Shown here one piece after another: positions 45,074-56,954 of a DNA stretch of 64,000 bases; positions within the stretch are counted from its first letter, which is position 1; each line of letters begins with the position of its first letter. The stretch is taken from contig OZ026530.1 in the NCBI GenBank assembly GCA_964019695.1, positions 30,610,690-30,674,689 of the forward strand, read 5' to 3'. Under the pieces are notes generated by a model. The model ran no database searches, was not told the DNA's origin, and saw only the letters and a list, made by a program, of their open reading frames with translations. Made by a program: the position numbers and the translations under genes. Origin of the DNA: Loripinus fragilis. Its lineage: Eukaryota; Mollusca; Bivalvia; Lucinida; Lucinidae.

Positions 45074-45258
45074 CAATTCTGTCAATATCTTTATTTGGTA
45101 TTATTCTATAAAAAAACCTTTTGGTTCATTTTTTGGCATATTTACAGCAAAGTTCTGGGAGTCATAAAATTTTGGAATATTACAGTAGACATTTTTCAAA
45201 ACTGTGGATTTAATGCCACATTCATTAATGCTTTAACCGTATGCACCACTCTTAACTG

Positions 45259-45345
45259 ATGGGCTGCTTAACTCAATCAGTAGAGTGTTACTATCAACCA
45301 AGTGGTCATTGGTTCGATTCCTGGTCTTTCTTTTATACAGAATGA
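45259..45345 (+). mobile_element. tRNA-like SINE head (copy 2)
   Basis: Counterpart of 18479-18565, with B-box-like GGTTCGATTCCTGGTC. Confidence 0.55.
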
Positions 45346-46028
45346 TTTTGCTGTATTCATTTTATCAATTATACCAATCTATACAGACAGAATAGAAAAC
45401 TTTGTCCTATTTTTCCTGCAGTCACAAAATTTCGTATACTTTTAGTTCATCTGAGCCGATGGCTCATAGATGAGCTTATGGTATGTACAGGCATCTGAGG
45501 GTCTCTCTTAAGCAGTGAAGCTCATTCCATATTTCACTTATAGTATCTAGCCAGCACAAGCCAGAGTAAGACATTAAAATATGACCCAAGGTCTGCATCC
45601 CATCAATATCTGGTCATCTGAGGGGAATGCATAAGCATTGGAAAAGGACTAAAGTTGATATGACAGCTAACAGTTTTCATTGGCATACATATACGTTGGT
45701 TGTCGTACGGTACAGTCACTTCGATTAACACTATAGTAGTGCGTTATGCTACATGCGTTGTTTCGAACAAGATTCACCCTTGGGTCGTTACCGCCTTATT
45801 TTTGAGTTTGGTTGATAGAAATAGATAATATACTTTATAACAGAGTTATGGCCCTTGATTCATATCAGAATTTTGTTAGTATTTATACTACTCTTAGATA
45901 TTGAAATGCTAATAATTGTCCCAATTTTAATATTTATGAGGACATCTGCCATGCTCAGCCGAGCTTAGAACACTTATCATCATAACCCGCGCTTGCGCGG
46001 GCCCGTTTCTAGTATGTACATACATGTA

Positions 46029-46500
46029 TGAGGGAGTTCGATACGTTCGTAGAACTAGGTATATTTCTATACAATTCAAGGTTTCTTTTTTTCATTTCTG
46101 TGTAATATTAACCTTTGTCAGTTGAATGACAGCAGCCGTTCAGTCAACACATGCATTTTTGCTTTTACTTTTTTCTTGAATACCTATTCCCCTATATAAC
46201 CAAAAATGGAAAGTCAGAATATTGAGATCAGAGCAGTCATAAAGTTCCTCGCTAAGGAGGGTTCGAACGCCAAAGGAATCCATCGATCCATGGCTAATGT
46301 GTATGGTGATAGTAGCCCAAAGTATTTCACAGTAGCAAAGTGGTCATCAGAATTTAAACGTGAGCGAAACACCTTAGAAGATGATCCAAGGCCAGGTCGC
46401 CCTGCTGATTTCATCACGACCGCCTTGAGAGACTTGTGCTACTAAAACGATCGCCAAAACAAAGTTGCCGAACTTGCTTCAAATTAGGTATTTCTAATGA
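46029..46500 (+). pseudogene. Mariner-type transposase N-terminal remnant
   Basis: A mariner-like end (TGAGGGAGTTCGATACGTTC after TA) is followed 177 bp later by an ATG at 46206. The 79-codon frame resembles the paired helix-turn-helix N-terminus of mariner transposases, with IRAVIKFLAKEGSNAKGIH, TVAKWSSEFKRER and DDPRPGRPAD. A stop follows at 46443. The same frame then continues as NDRQNKVAELASN, and after a shift as LGISNE, as in the second helix-turn-helix. The catalytic DD34D part is missing. This is a decayed fragment. Confidence 0.85.
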
Positions 46501-46887
46501 ATAATCCATGAATGTTTCATTCTCGCGAGAAACTTTTTAAAGTTTACCATTTCTCTATTAGTCAATATTTTCCTGATGTAAAGCCATGAGCCATGCATGC
46601 AGTGGTCACATTACTATATTTTAATAAAACATGGCGGGTGAATGGCATTTCAATCCCAGTGTGCACCGAGCGAAAGGCGACAGGTCAGTGTGTCTTGTCT
46701 TTCGACCATTTATGAATTCAGATAAATACATATTTCAGATACTCTTATTTATTTCAGATCGCTGTTCAGACGTTATCGTAATAAAATAAAGCAACATAAA
46801 TGTGTCTGAAATTTCTATTTTACCTTTCATCAGACTCGATCGTCTCAGCACCAAATACAGATAAGTAGACCAGGCAAAAACAAACTA

Positions 46888-48255
46888 CGAGGGACGTTTT
46901 TTATGTTCGTAGAGAGGTAGATTTAATGAAAACGGCGAAAGTAAATGCATAAATCATGCATATATTTGGAAAGATTGGGCTTTTATCTATACATGCAACC
47001 TAAAATTATTTCAAAATGCATTACTTTAATGTCTTCTAAGAGGCAAAGACATACCTATATATCGCACACTGTAAATATGGTAGAAACATGACATTTATGG
47101 ACTTAGTCTCTGACAGAACGTTAGTAACAATTGCATGAAAATGGTTCCATAGCCATACACAGCTTCTGGAAATTTGGCTGCAGATCATAGACACCACGTG
47201 CTACAATATAATATAAACATAATAGCAAATACACAGCAATTATTGGATATGGAAGATTTGTTTGGCACCTCAGCAAATTGAACAGTAGGCATATAAACTT
47301 TTATTGTAAAAAATTGACCCAAGTTGAAGTTGGATACGGGCTTTTGAATGTGGCTTAATATGTTAGCTGTAAAGTAGCATTGTAATTTTTCTTGTTTATA
47401 TGGTAGATGGAAGTGTTATGGTAGCTTTCATCCCAAAACAAAGTTAATGCTTTTGTTTTAATAGAAATGAACTGCAAAATAAATAGCCTATGGGGTGCTA
47501 ATATCCCTTATTTTGTACATAAATGACGCCATGGAGCGTTACTATATTTAGAAAATACATTAAAACTGTTTTTGTGCCTCTAAACAGGTGACGAAATTAC
47601 TGTAATAACAAAATAATGCAGATCCGATTGTTATTATGTTTTCTACGCGGGGTTGATTTACCCCACCCACTTTTTATAATATGGGAGTATGCCAGTACCG
47701 GAAGTTGCCAGTTACACACTGAAATCGATACATCAATATAACTGCTGACGAATGATTGAGTATATCATGTGCTATGCAAAACCAGAAGAAATTTTAAAAT
47801 TTGTTCATAATCATAATTTTACCAGATATAATAACTATTACTTGACTGTGATTATTTATGTATATTGATGGGTGTTTTAAAATTGTTATAGAAGAGTAAA
47901 CAGCATGCTTATAGTTTTGCTGCACATGTCTACGATTAGCGTTTGAATGATTAATTTTGATGGTGCAAAAGAAAAATCGGCTTGAAAAATTCTTATATCA
48001 CGATAGCGACTGGAACTTAACAGCGTCTAATTTCCTGCTTGCTGCGTGGTTAAAATGGCATGGATTTCTACCAGTGTCCATTTCTTTGCCTATTCAAAGC
48101 TATATATCTTAACCGAACTAAGAGCTAATGATGTAAAATTTATATCAGTTGATAGACAAAAGCTAGACCTTTCAAAATATATATACTTATGGTACCGTAA
48201 AATCTATATTTGTTGAGATACAGCCCGATTCTACGAACATAAAAAATGACCCTCG
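46888..48255. mobile_element. 1368-bp TA-flanked element with mariner-like ends
   Basis: The left end CGAGGGACGTTTTTTATGTT and its right-hand inverse (AACATAAAAAATGACCCTCG) form ends of about 28 bp with a few mismatches. TA flanks both sides (46886-46887 and 48256-48257). The length is typical of a mariner element, but neither strand shows a transposase. The ends resemble the one at 46029. It is probably a non-autonomous relative or one too decayed to read. Confidence 0.78.
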
Positions 48256-48417
48256 TATTTTACACAATTTTCAAATTTTAACCGGGGTTGCAAATACGTT
48301 AACATCTGTTTGATAATGTCAACTGTTCTTGCTAATAAAATATGTTTAAACCAAATACGAAATTGGCCGAGACCTGGATTTTCTCATCTAGGTGTTTCGT
48401 TAATATGACTGCGCTTG

Positions 48418-48600
48418 GCCTGATTTCGTGGCCTATTGGTTAGTATGTTGGCCTACGAAACCAGAGGCCCCGAGTCGATCCCCAGGGTGGGCACATATTT
48501 TCAGTGTGATTTTTCTCCTTCCCTGTTCAGCATTTTAATGCTGAATAACTTCATAGAAAGGGGGCATCATTAAAATGACCGAAAATGTCAACCTCTAACT
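48418..48600 (+). mobile_element. tRNA-like SINE
   Basis: GTGGCCTATTGGTTAGTATG resembles a tRNA A-box region and CCCGAGTCGATCCCCAGG a B-box region at the right spacing. A non-tRNA body with AGCATTTTAATGCTGAATAA follows. This is a different family from the SINE at 5757. Confidence 0.6.
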
Positions 48601-49380
48601 TGTTATATAGAATTATGGGGGTGGGATTAGAGTTGGCCCTCCAGAAAGATAATTAGTTCGGTGATCCCAGATTTTTGTTCTTTTTTTCTAAAAGGTATTA
48701 TAATAGCCCATGAAATAAAAATATGTTCTTGAGATTTTCATCATCAGACTTTTTATATATAATTCATTCTAAAACTAATTCCAATTTTCGACGAATATTG
48801 CCAAAATATATCATGCAGTGTCTTGCCACAGCTTGGGTTATTAAATAAACTTGCATATTTTCTAAAAGGTTTGAAGTCATGACCTATATTTTAAGTTAAA
48901 TGAAAGAAGCTGTCTGAAGAGTACAGCTAATTAACTTGATATTTAGGACTAGTGTTATTCTTTCATCTGTTTACAAATGCTTAAAACTTCTATATGAGAT
49001 TATGAAAAACTAAGCATGGTGACATATCCTTTTTATTTCATAAATGGATAGTCCATGCATAAAACGAACTGTATGCAAAGTATTGAACAAATTTCAACAT
49101 GGGGAGTATTAATAGACTTTTCGCTTACTGTGAATGCGGCAACTTTAATATTCACATATGGGCGTGCTACGGCTATTTCATCTGCTAAGGAAGGGAAATC
49201 GGGTTCTATCTATAATTTGGTAAAGAATAAATAAATAATTTGTTTGGGCCGCGCAAACGTGCGTGCATTTCATGAAAATCCTAACCGTATATACACTGAA
49301 CTCACATTTATTAACCGTTAAAGCGCATAATCACAAAATGAATGTTTTGTGTCGTCCACAACAATATTTGAAGCATCATA
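48600..49380. other. No gene recognised
   Basis: AT-rich sequence with only short chance frames. No repeat shared with the rest of the window was noticed. Confidence 0.4.
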
Positions 49381-49383
49381 GAC

Positions 49384-49448
49384 AAAAGTGTGGACCCAGT
49401 TCAGACTGCTCTTGCAGGAGCAGTCTTATCTGGGTCCACAATGTTTGG
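49384..49448. repeat. Family B hairpin, well preserved
   Basis: AAAAGTGTGGACCCAG and CTGGGTCCACAATGTTT enclose the inner stem CAGACTGCTC / GAGCAGTCT around TTGCAG. It has better outer pairing than most members. Confidence 0.85.
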
Positions 49449-49719
49449 CTCTATGTTTATGTTAAATAGACATTTGCAGATGCAGTCATTTTGCAGGCGT
49501 TTTAAGGACTAAATAATGTGTTTTGTCTCTATACTGAGGTGATGATGCAAGATGATACAGTTATCTTTTAATAAAACCACACCTCATTTTAAGCATTTAC
49601 CTATGTCTAAGGTTGGCCAGTCCTAATTACGCATTCACGAGGTGCCGCCTTTACAGTACCCAAAAAGTCATATAATATTTGGTAGCATATGTCCTTAATT
49701 AACCCTTATCCCACCAGGG

Positions 49720-50570
49720 AGCAGTCTGATCTCGGTCAATATTTTTTGGGCCCCCAGGGGTTTTGGGGATCTGGGAAGAATGACTAAATATTTTCAGGGA
49801 GCTGGGGAGCACTGGTTATTATTTTCAGAGATTTGAGGAGCAAGCTCATAGTTTTGGGGATTTAGGGAGCCCTGCAAAAAAGTATTAAAAAATCTCACCT
49901 TAAAGGAAAAGCCTTCATTTTGTTTGATTTTTTAAAAAAATATTCGGCTTCTTGGGATATCTAAATGTGTGTAATTTCATGCTAACATGCTTATCTAGAT
50001 TGGTCACTGATATGGCGAATAATTTTTACTATTGTGGAAAATTATCCATGACACTGTTGATTTTTAGGTTGACAATAACCTATTTTGGAACACTCAGAAT
50101 GCTCCAGATTGCACCATTTTAATAAAAAAAAATCCGGGGGAGCATGCCCCGTACCCCCTAGCACGAATCTGAATCTACATCATTACAGGGCTATCTATGC
50201 GCCTGGTATGTAATATTTGATGTAAAAAAGAAAAGCCTCCAGGATGTTTTTTACATTTCTTTGTCTTCAGGGGACTTCTGCCCCCAGACCCCCCTTGTAG
50301 TAAAATGTGGATGTATTTATTTTTGTATAAACGTGCGCATCTGGATTGATCTATGAGAAAAATAGGGCACAAAATTTGGGTTGTTGATTTATTATCCTAA
50401 TTTTTTTTTAATTTTTAGGTTGGAAATAGCATACTTTGGAACACTTAGAATGCACCAGATCGTACCATTTTTGTCATTTCCTTTCGGTGGAGCATGCCCC
50501 CGGACCCCCCTAGTACAAGTGTGAATCACCATCATAACACGGCTAACTACGCGCCTGACTCCGAGTATGG
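49720..50570. repeat. Two diverged copies of a GGGGGAGCATGCCCC repeat
   Basis: TAGGTTGACAATAACCTATT...GGAACACTCAGAATGC...GGGGGAGCATGCCCCGTACC (about 50060-50200) and TAGGTTGGAAATAGCATACT...GGAACACTTAGAATGC...GGAGCATGCCCCCGGACCCC (about 50410-50560) are homologous in tandem. A third partial C-rich segment lies at 50275-50300. The sequence is G/C-rich and palindromic in part, with no intact gene. Confidence 0.65.
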
Positions 50571-51340
50571 TAAACTATAGCCGCCAACGAGCCAGATTTT
50601 TAGACCAACTGCATAGCGGCTATGGGTTTACCGTACTCCCTCCGCCGGTCTTTTCGCCACGCTATCGCAGACTGATTACACACCTCACCTTGCCAGGTAT
50701 GCAAACGATGGGATTAATCGGATCATAGAATCGTGCCATTTTATCTACCCACAGGTCGCGCCACGAGGAGCGGCCGGTATATGTTTTGAGGAAAAATGTG
50801 CCAAATTTTATTCTTTGGATTACTTGAGAGATTTCATATTCTGCTGGGATGGAGTATTATAGACAAAATAATACTGTTCAGCCAAACTGAGTACAATCAT
50901 GCACTCAACCTACAGAAACACAACGTCTCGTGTAGCCTAGTTCAGTATACATTCGCCGCGTTCAGTAGGTCAAGTATTTTGAGTTGCGGGTTGATCTGGA
51001 TGAGGGTATTTAATTTTGTCAAACATGGTGGACCCAGATAAGGTACTACTTAGATCTGCAGCGTCTCATCCATGCGCGCAGTTTGGGGGAATAAGGAAAA
51101 TATATTGACCTATTTAAACCACTAGTCCATTTGAAATTTTCAGAACCTAGAAATGTTGAGTACAAAGAAGACTTTTTTGCTGATTTGTGATGTAAATGTG
51201 TTTAAGAACAAATCTGGCTTGGTTGCCGGACCGGCAACTTTGAGCAACTCCTACAATTTGCATCAATCCAAGATGACCGCCATGAACGCAAGAAAAATCA
51301 ATTTTTTAATTTATTGTCATAGAATGTTTTTTGTTTGTTT
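50570..51340. other. No gene recognised
   Basis: Only short frames without recognisable domains. The ORF at 50796-51041 has no features I can support. Confidence 0.4.
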
Positions 51341-51344
51341 GATT

Positions 51345-51535
51345 GAATTGATTCTTTACGTCCCATCAACAATCTTTCAGCTAAACAGGGACGGGTCTTC
51401 CTGGGTTGGACCAGTACTAAGCTAGGATAAATGTGTCTTGCTCAAGGACCACAACGCAGTGACGCCAGTGGCTCGAACTCGCGACCCCTCGGTCTCGAGT
51501 CAAGCACTCAACCACTGAGCCACTGCGCTCCCTGT
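51345..51535 (-). mobile_element. tRNA-derived SINE, reverse orientation
   Basis: On the plus strand it reads tail CCCATCAACAATCTTTCAGC, body TTGGACCAGTACTAAGCTAG and GACCACAACGCAGTGACGCC, inverse B box GGCTCGAACTCGCGACCCC and inverse head GAGCCACTGCGCTCCC. Nearly full-length member of the 5757 family. Confidence 0.85.
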
Positions 51536-51861
51536 CATAGAATGAAGCCCAATATGTCTATATAGGGTTTTTTTGGTATGCAGAATCCATTTCTGGTGTT
51601 ATTTTTGCATTTTAATGCATCATTATAGACATATCCAAGATGTCGGCCAGACTATTTAACTAATTATCATATATTATATAATATGTAATATGGGTTTCTT
51701 TTAGAAAATCAGAAAAGATATAACTGACAGATGGATGGGACTGAAAGATCTACAAACAAACACAAAATAAAGTATATTGTCTCTTTTATTTTTTATCTTT
51801 ATTCCCACGCATCCAAATGGTCCGATATTGGGTCGTCAGGAACACCTCCATCCTCATTGTT

Positions 51862-52154
51862 TTATTCAAGACCATCATCAGAATCATGTGTCAATGTAAT
51901 CTGTTTCATGGTCTCCTCTTCTGATAATTTGGACGTTTCCCTGGTTGCAGGGGATGAATTTAAGTAATCCTGTCCACCGTGACAGTTGCAGAATTGCTGC
52001 TTGTGACATCCACATACCTCAATAGAACACTTCTTGCCCTGCACTTAATCACATCAAGTAACTCAGGTTTGAGCAGGATCGCCTTCCGCAATGACAGGTA
52101 TATCCATTTTGATTCGGAACTACAAACCAAAGTTTGTGATATATCTGGACTCAC
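51862..52154 (-). pseudogene. Cysteine-rich C-terminal fragment of a repeat-borne gene, frameshifted
   Basis: On the minus strand one frame reads LLKPELLDVIKC and a neighbouring frame continues QGKKCSIEVCGCHKQQF, then CNCHGGQDYLNSS, a hydrophilic tail and a stop at 51862. The two join by a single shift. From memory, the pattern of a PELL..I.C stretch followed by closely spaced cysteines resembles the C-termini of multi-copy genes common in invertebrate genomes. I cannot name the family. It lies just outside the inverted-repeat arm at 52165. Confidence 0.45.
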
Positions 52155-52164
52155 CTGCAGTTCC

Positions 52165-53275
52165 TTAAGGGAGGCTGACTGTAACCATCGAGCATTGGTC
52201 CATTAAAACATGGAAAGTGTCAAAATTTTAGATTTTGTTTATTTTTCCACCAGAAGTAGCCCTTGACGAATTATGAAGATTTTTTAAAAGAATTATTCAA
52301 ATATGTCCAGTAGTTTGTATAATATCAAGGTAAACACTGTTGCCATGGCAACAGTATTTGGGCAGAGACAAAGTAGCCTATTTGTTTGTTTTTAGCAAGG
52401 AATCCTGACCTACTCCTTAATGGCGTACCACAATGAGCTAATGTTATACAACTATGTATATATTGTTAATCATAACCATATCTATTTTACCCAGAAATAT
52501 TTTTAATTACGTTACCATGGCAACAGATGTGAGGTACGTGTCGAGCATATTTGAAATTGCAAAATTTTGTCCACTTATAATCCCCAAGGGCAACCACAGC
52601 GAAGGAAAATGGGGTTAGAACATAAAAGACCAACTTTAGTACAACCATTATCAATAATAGTTAGGTGTAATCCTCTTTAAATAGAAAAGTGATAGCCCCG
52701 CAACTTTAACTATTTTGACAATTTGGATTTTTAAAAAAACACTAGCATTTTAACATCTAGAATGAATTTCTGTGCTAATTTGAGACTTTTTACAAATAAA
52801 TGTCAAAGCTTTAATGTTATATAGCTTCTGAGAATGGTTATTTGGCTGACTTAGGGTTTGTTTCAAAGAAAATAATAGAAATTATGAGGCGTTATTACCC
52901 CACCCACCAATGCTAATACAGATATTACATTATACTTTTAGCAGCAAAACTTCACCAGTCTGCATTTGAACTTCATGAAGCATGAAAATATACTATTACG
53001 TCATAAAACTTGTGAGCTACTATCAATAGTGTTGGATAAAGCAAGTGAGCTACTATCAATAGTGTTGGATAAAGCAAAAACTGGCTGCTATGGCAACCAG
53101 AACTGACCATAGACAATAATGCTTTTTTTTAAAAAAATAACTTGGTCTACTCCAGTTTGTATCAGGACTTTGTTGATTTATGTTTATGACATGTTACCAT
53201 TTTGAGTTCAGTCTAGAGGCAAGGGCTTGGCTTGATGAGCTGTGGTTGCTAAGGCAATGTATTTTGTAGGTTTGA
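52165..53275 (+). repeat. Inverted-repeat left arm with X-box-like motifs
   Basis: It matches the reverse complement of 57930-59010 through shared blocks. Examples are CAAATATGTCCAGTAGTTTG, ATCTATTTTACCC, TCAGGACTTTGTTGATTT and TCAGTCTAGAGGCAA. It contains ACTGTTGCCATGGCAACAGT (52336-52355, a perfect palindrome), GTTACCATGGCAAC (52511), GCTGCTATGGCAAC (53084) and GTTGCTAAGGCAAT (53245). No coding frame was found. Confidence 0.82.
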
Positions 53276-53379
53276 TATACATGTATAGGAAATGTGTGTT
53301 ACCTGTGAAATGTTATGAAAATAGCAGTATATTTCAGCCTTTAGAATTATTTTTCTGTGCTTATTTTTTTGATTTTCCT

Positions 53380-53850
53380 ATTAAATGGCTTTAATTATTA
53401 TTATATAGCTTCTGAAAATGGCTTTTGGCTGACTAAGGGTTTGTTGCGAAGAAAGTGTAACATTATGTGGCATCATTACCCCACCCACCAATACAGATTA
53501 CATTTTTTCAATTTAATTTAGCAAAATTCCATCATTTTCATTTTAGTTTCATAAAAGATTCAGATATACTGTGGCATCATAAAGTCTGTGCGCTGTTATT
53601 GATGGGGTTGAGTGATAAAAACTCTGGTTGATATGGTACCCAGAGATGTCCGTAGATATTTAAGGCAAAATTTTGAGAGAAATTGGCTTCTCGAGTTTAG
53701 ATCAGGACTTTGTTAAAACTTAATTCATTTGGGACATGTATGAAATTTTGAGGCAAAGGTCTGAACAGATCACACACCTGGTTGTTATGGCAAGACTTTT
53801 TTCACAGGATTTAAACAGAAAATGTGTGTTACTCATGAATAATATAGCAC
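53380..53850 (+). repeat. Partial tandem copy of the left arm
   Basis: It repeats the 52820-53265 part in direct orientation: TATAGCTTCTGAAAATGGCT, ACCCCACCCACCAATACAGA, ATCAGGACTTTGTT and GATCACACACCTGGTTGTTA. It carries a decayed motif GTTGTTATGGCAAG at 53781. Confidence 0.78.
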
Positions 53851-54618
53851 TTCCATTTGTACCGGTGCTCATAGAAACATGTTAATAAGTAGTAGAAGAA
53901 AACAAAAGTGTTCAAAAATGAACATGAAGTCCCATTAAGAATGTTTCCAAGCTTTAACCTAATGTCATAGTTTTTGAGGCAACCTGAACTATTTTCAAGC
54001 TGAGTTGGGGTTTTATGCCCAGGTCATACATTCACGGATTGGACGCCAGGTTAGCCACGGATACGATCCAACTATATTCATGGCAATCTGTATTGGTCCG
54101 TTGATTTCAGTATTGCATCTGTAATCATACGTAGAAGTACTTATCCTTGTCAATTTTTGAACATGTTCAAAATTTGACCAGGGATCAAGCGACCGTAGCA
54201 CATTCTAAGTAACCGTGTTAGAACGTACTGATCCGTTTTAGTCCGTATTTAATCCGTGCTAATCCCTACTTATTTGTAGTCCCAAAGTAGCCGAAGATGT
54301 CTACGGTGTAAATACGAATTACGGTTACACCACGTGTTGGCTAAGGTTCGCTAAAATTTGTTACGGAACGGTACGCTCTCAATAAGTTGCATACCAGATA
54401 GGTAGGAATTAGCAATATTTCTAAAGGTATTTTACGATTTACAACGTAATACGAAGGTAAAATGCGGAATATGTTTTTATCGAATATGCTTCCCTAGGAA
54501 CTTCGGTTTGGTCTTCCGAGGAAAGAGCTTTTCTGCTTGCCCTTCCCGTCTTGCAATACAATGGATAGATGTATATGGACTCATTTAATCATTGGCTTCT
54601 AAATGAGTTCTTTGAAAT

Positions 54619-54684
54619 TAACAGTAAAGACCCAGATGCAATGCCACAAAATGCTGCATTTCATCAGGATCCGCACTGTTTGTT
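54619..54684. repeat. Family B hairpin with replaced inner stem
   Basis: AACAGTAAAGACCC and GGATCCGCACTGTTTG enclose an inner stem GATGCAATGC / GCTGCATTTCATC, different from the AGACTGC type but still paired. Confidence 0.7.
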
Positions 54685-54990
54685 AAGGTAAAAATAATCT
54701 TAGGTACATAAAAACATAAAAATTTGGAAGATGTGACCTATGATCCCATATTATATAGATATACAATAGACAATCCCATCTTAATTTTATCCATCTGTAT
54801 GAAATAACCCATTTTATCATAAATCGTTAAAGAACCAAACTTCTGTGTGCTAACATATATTACTCCTCTCCCCTTTTATTTTCTCCATTCTGCAATATGT
54901 TTAAAAGTACCTCCACGAAGGTATAAATCGGCCTCGACGCGAGAAAGCCTGATTTTTCAACTCCTAAAGACAGGCCCACATTGCGTTATG

Positions 54991-55139
<149 letters not shown>

Positions 55140-55469
55140 TTTTATTACTATTATTATTTTTTGCATGCTGGGTGTGATTTGTGTCTCTTTTTTGTTGTCT
55201 GCTGATTTTTTAACTCCACTTTTAAAACAAATATTTCAGGAATTCCATTAGTTACAAACAGTTCGGATATTGAGCATGCCTGGCATTTTGTTAGACCATA
55301 TCTGGGTCCTAAGTAACTTTTTGGAAAAAAATGCCAGCAGGCGACCAAAATTGCCACTAGCAAGGGAATGGACGAATCGCATGCATTTTCAAACCAGACC
55401 GGTTGTCAGAAAAACGAATTTCTATACATAAGCATGTAATATCTAAGGCATACATTTTTTATGCTCTAA

Positions 55470-56597
55470 AGCCCCCATTCCACTGGACGGCGATTCCGCT
55501 ACGATTCGATATTTTGGTCTAAACGACACGAATAAAGCAGAAACGGCAAGAGCGCAGTAGAAGCGCCTAGGTCGTAGTAGAAGCGTATCCGAATCTCCAT
55601 GATCGCCACCTCACGGCGATCGTTTTGACCTGTTCAAAATTTATGTAGCGACATCGCTGTGGACTCGTAGCACAACGAAAGCGTAGTCACATCGCAGTAA
55701 GATCTTCATGAGCATAGTAGTATCGCGGCGGCATCCTGAGCATCGTAGCACAATCGCAGTCACATCGTGGCGAAATCGCCGAGTTATTCATCCACGATGC
55801 AGCTACGCTTCTGCTACGCTCTGTGCGATCTTGTTATGCTCTATACGACCTCGCTACGACCAACGCGCTGCCGCGTCGACTGTGCTATTCAATAAATAGT
55901 CAACATTGGCGCTTCTGCCAGGCTTCCGCTACACTTTTGACGTTCTGGCCAACTCCAGGCCTGGTTCAAGTGCTCTCCTAAACCTGGTGTCGCTCTTTTG
56001 GATTCTAGGACCAACTCTGTGCGGTTCCATTATCATGTAATTGTAGAATGAAGAGCTCTCTTCCATACTCAGTGCTCTTATTAGTTGGTCATTGTGCCCA
56101 AATTGTAGCCGTCTGGCTGCGGTGGATAATCATGGACGGACCCAGGATCTTTTGGCCCTCCGCCTCCATCTTACCTGGACCTCATCATCCATCATAATAA
56201 GTCTGTGGTTCATAGTGGCCAGCTGAAGCATAGCGACTTGAGTGCGTCTATCGTTGACATTCAAATGATCATACCTGTAAATCAGGTTAACTTCAGATTT
56301 CATATAGAAAAGATACATAAGCGCAACGAAAGCGTAGCTCCATTGCTTATGTCGTACAAGTTGCAGCAGCATCGCCATCAGCGTAGACTAAGCGTCGCAG
56401 GATCTTCATTGTCGTAGAGGGATCGTAGCAGCAGCGTAACGGAAGCGTAGTAGAAGCGTATTGGAAGCGTCATATCCCCAAATCATGAAGTTGTCTACGA
56501 TTCCGCGGCGATTTGAAATAATTTTACAGAAAATCCGTGATCGCCATGAGCGAAGCGGAATCGCCGTCCAGTGGAATGAAGGTGTGGGGGGGGGGGC
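55470..56597 (-). mobile_element. Internally deleted PIF/Harbinger element
   Basis: TAA flanks both ends (55467-55469 and 56598-56600), matching the three-base TWA targets of this superfamily. The inverted ends begin GCCCCCATTCCACTGG and continue ACGGCGATTCCGCT, with a G-run expansion on the right. The interior has a transposase N-terminal pseudogene on the minus strand and a self-complementary region rich in ATCGTAG / CTACGAT words. The DDE catalytic domain is missing. Confidence 0.87.
55929..56378 (-). pseudogene. Harbinger-type transposase, N-terminal part
   Basis: The minus strand reads RRRAKRSWVRP, then a TGA where a Trp codon is expected, then LSTAARRLQFGHNDQLIRAL, YNYMIMEPHR, VGPRIQKSDTRFRRALEPGL and a stop at 55929-55931. 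The WVRPW box, the R-R-D-R-AL-PGL segment and their order match the N-terminal half of PIF/Harbinger transposases. The DDE nuclease domain is absent, so no active enzyme can be made. Confidence 0.88.
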
Positions 56598-56954
56598 TAA
56601 CTTCAATTTCCCTAGGGCTACGGCCAAGTACTGATTTTACAGACGACCATCACTAGTGCACGTACGCACACGTTTGGGTTGTATTCTAAAATCTATAGGT
56701 CTATACATGTATTTTACACATAGCCTTGGCCAATATTTGGGGTCAAAATTTTGAATTTCGATATTTTTGGAGGTTTTCAGAAAAATGAATATTTTTGAGT
56801 GTTTGATTTTTTGTGTTGATAATTTTGGAGGTCAACGCTATTTTTGTGGCATTAAATACTGTCACCAAAATACTCCCTTTCCTACCTTATCCTTGGTAGA
56901 TACGTCAAAACTCGTAGCCACACCGTTCTGCATCCGTATCGGACTACGAAAATT

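Larger units (their letters stand above)
23493..46028 (+). repeat. Segmental duplication, copy 2
   Basis: Direct repeat of bases 1-19249. It ends after TACATGTA at 46021-46028, where a mariner-like end begins. It is longer than copy 1 mainly because of insertions at about 31578, 33521, 37595 and 38721 and the minisatellite expansion. It lacks the copy 1 insertions at 1706, 8317 and 15114. The true left limit may lie further left, within the DIRS element. Confidence 0.93.
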
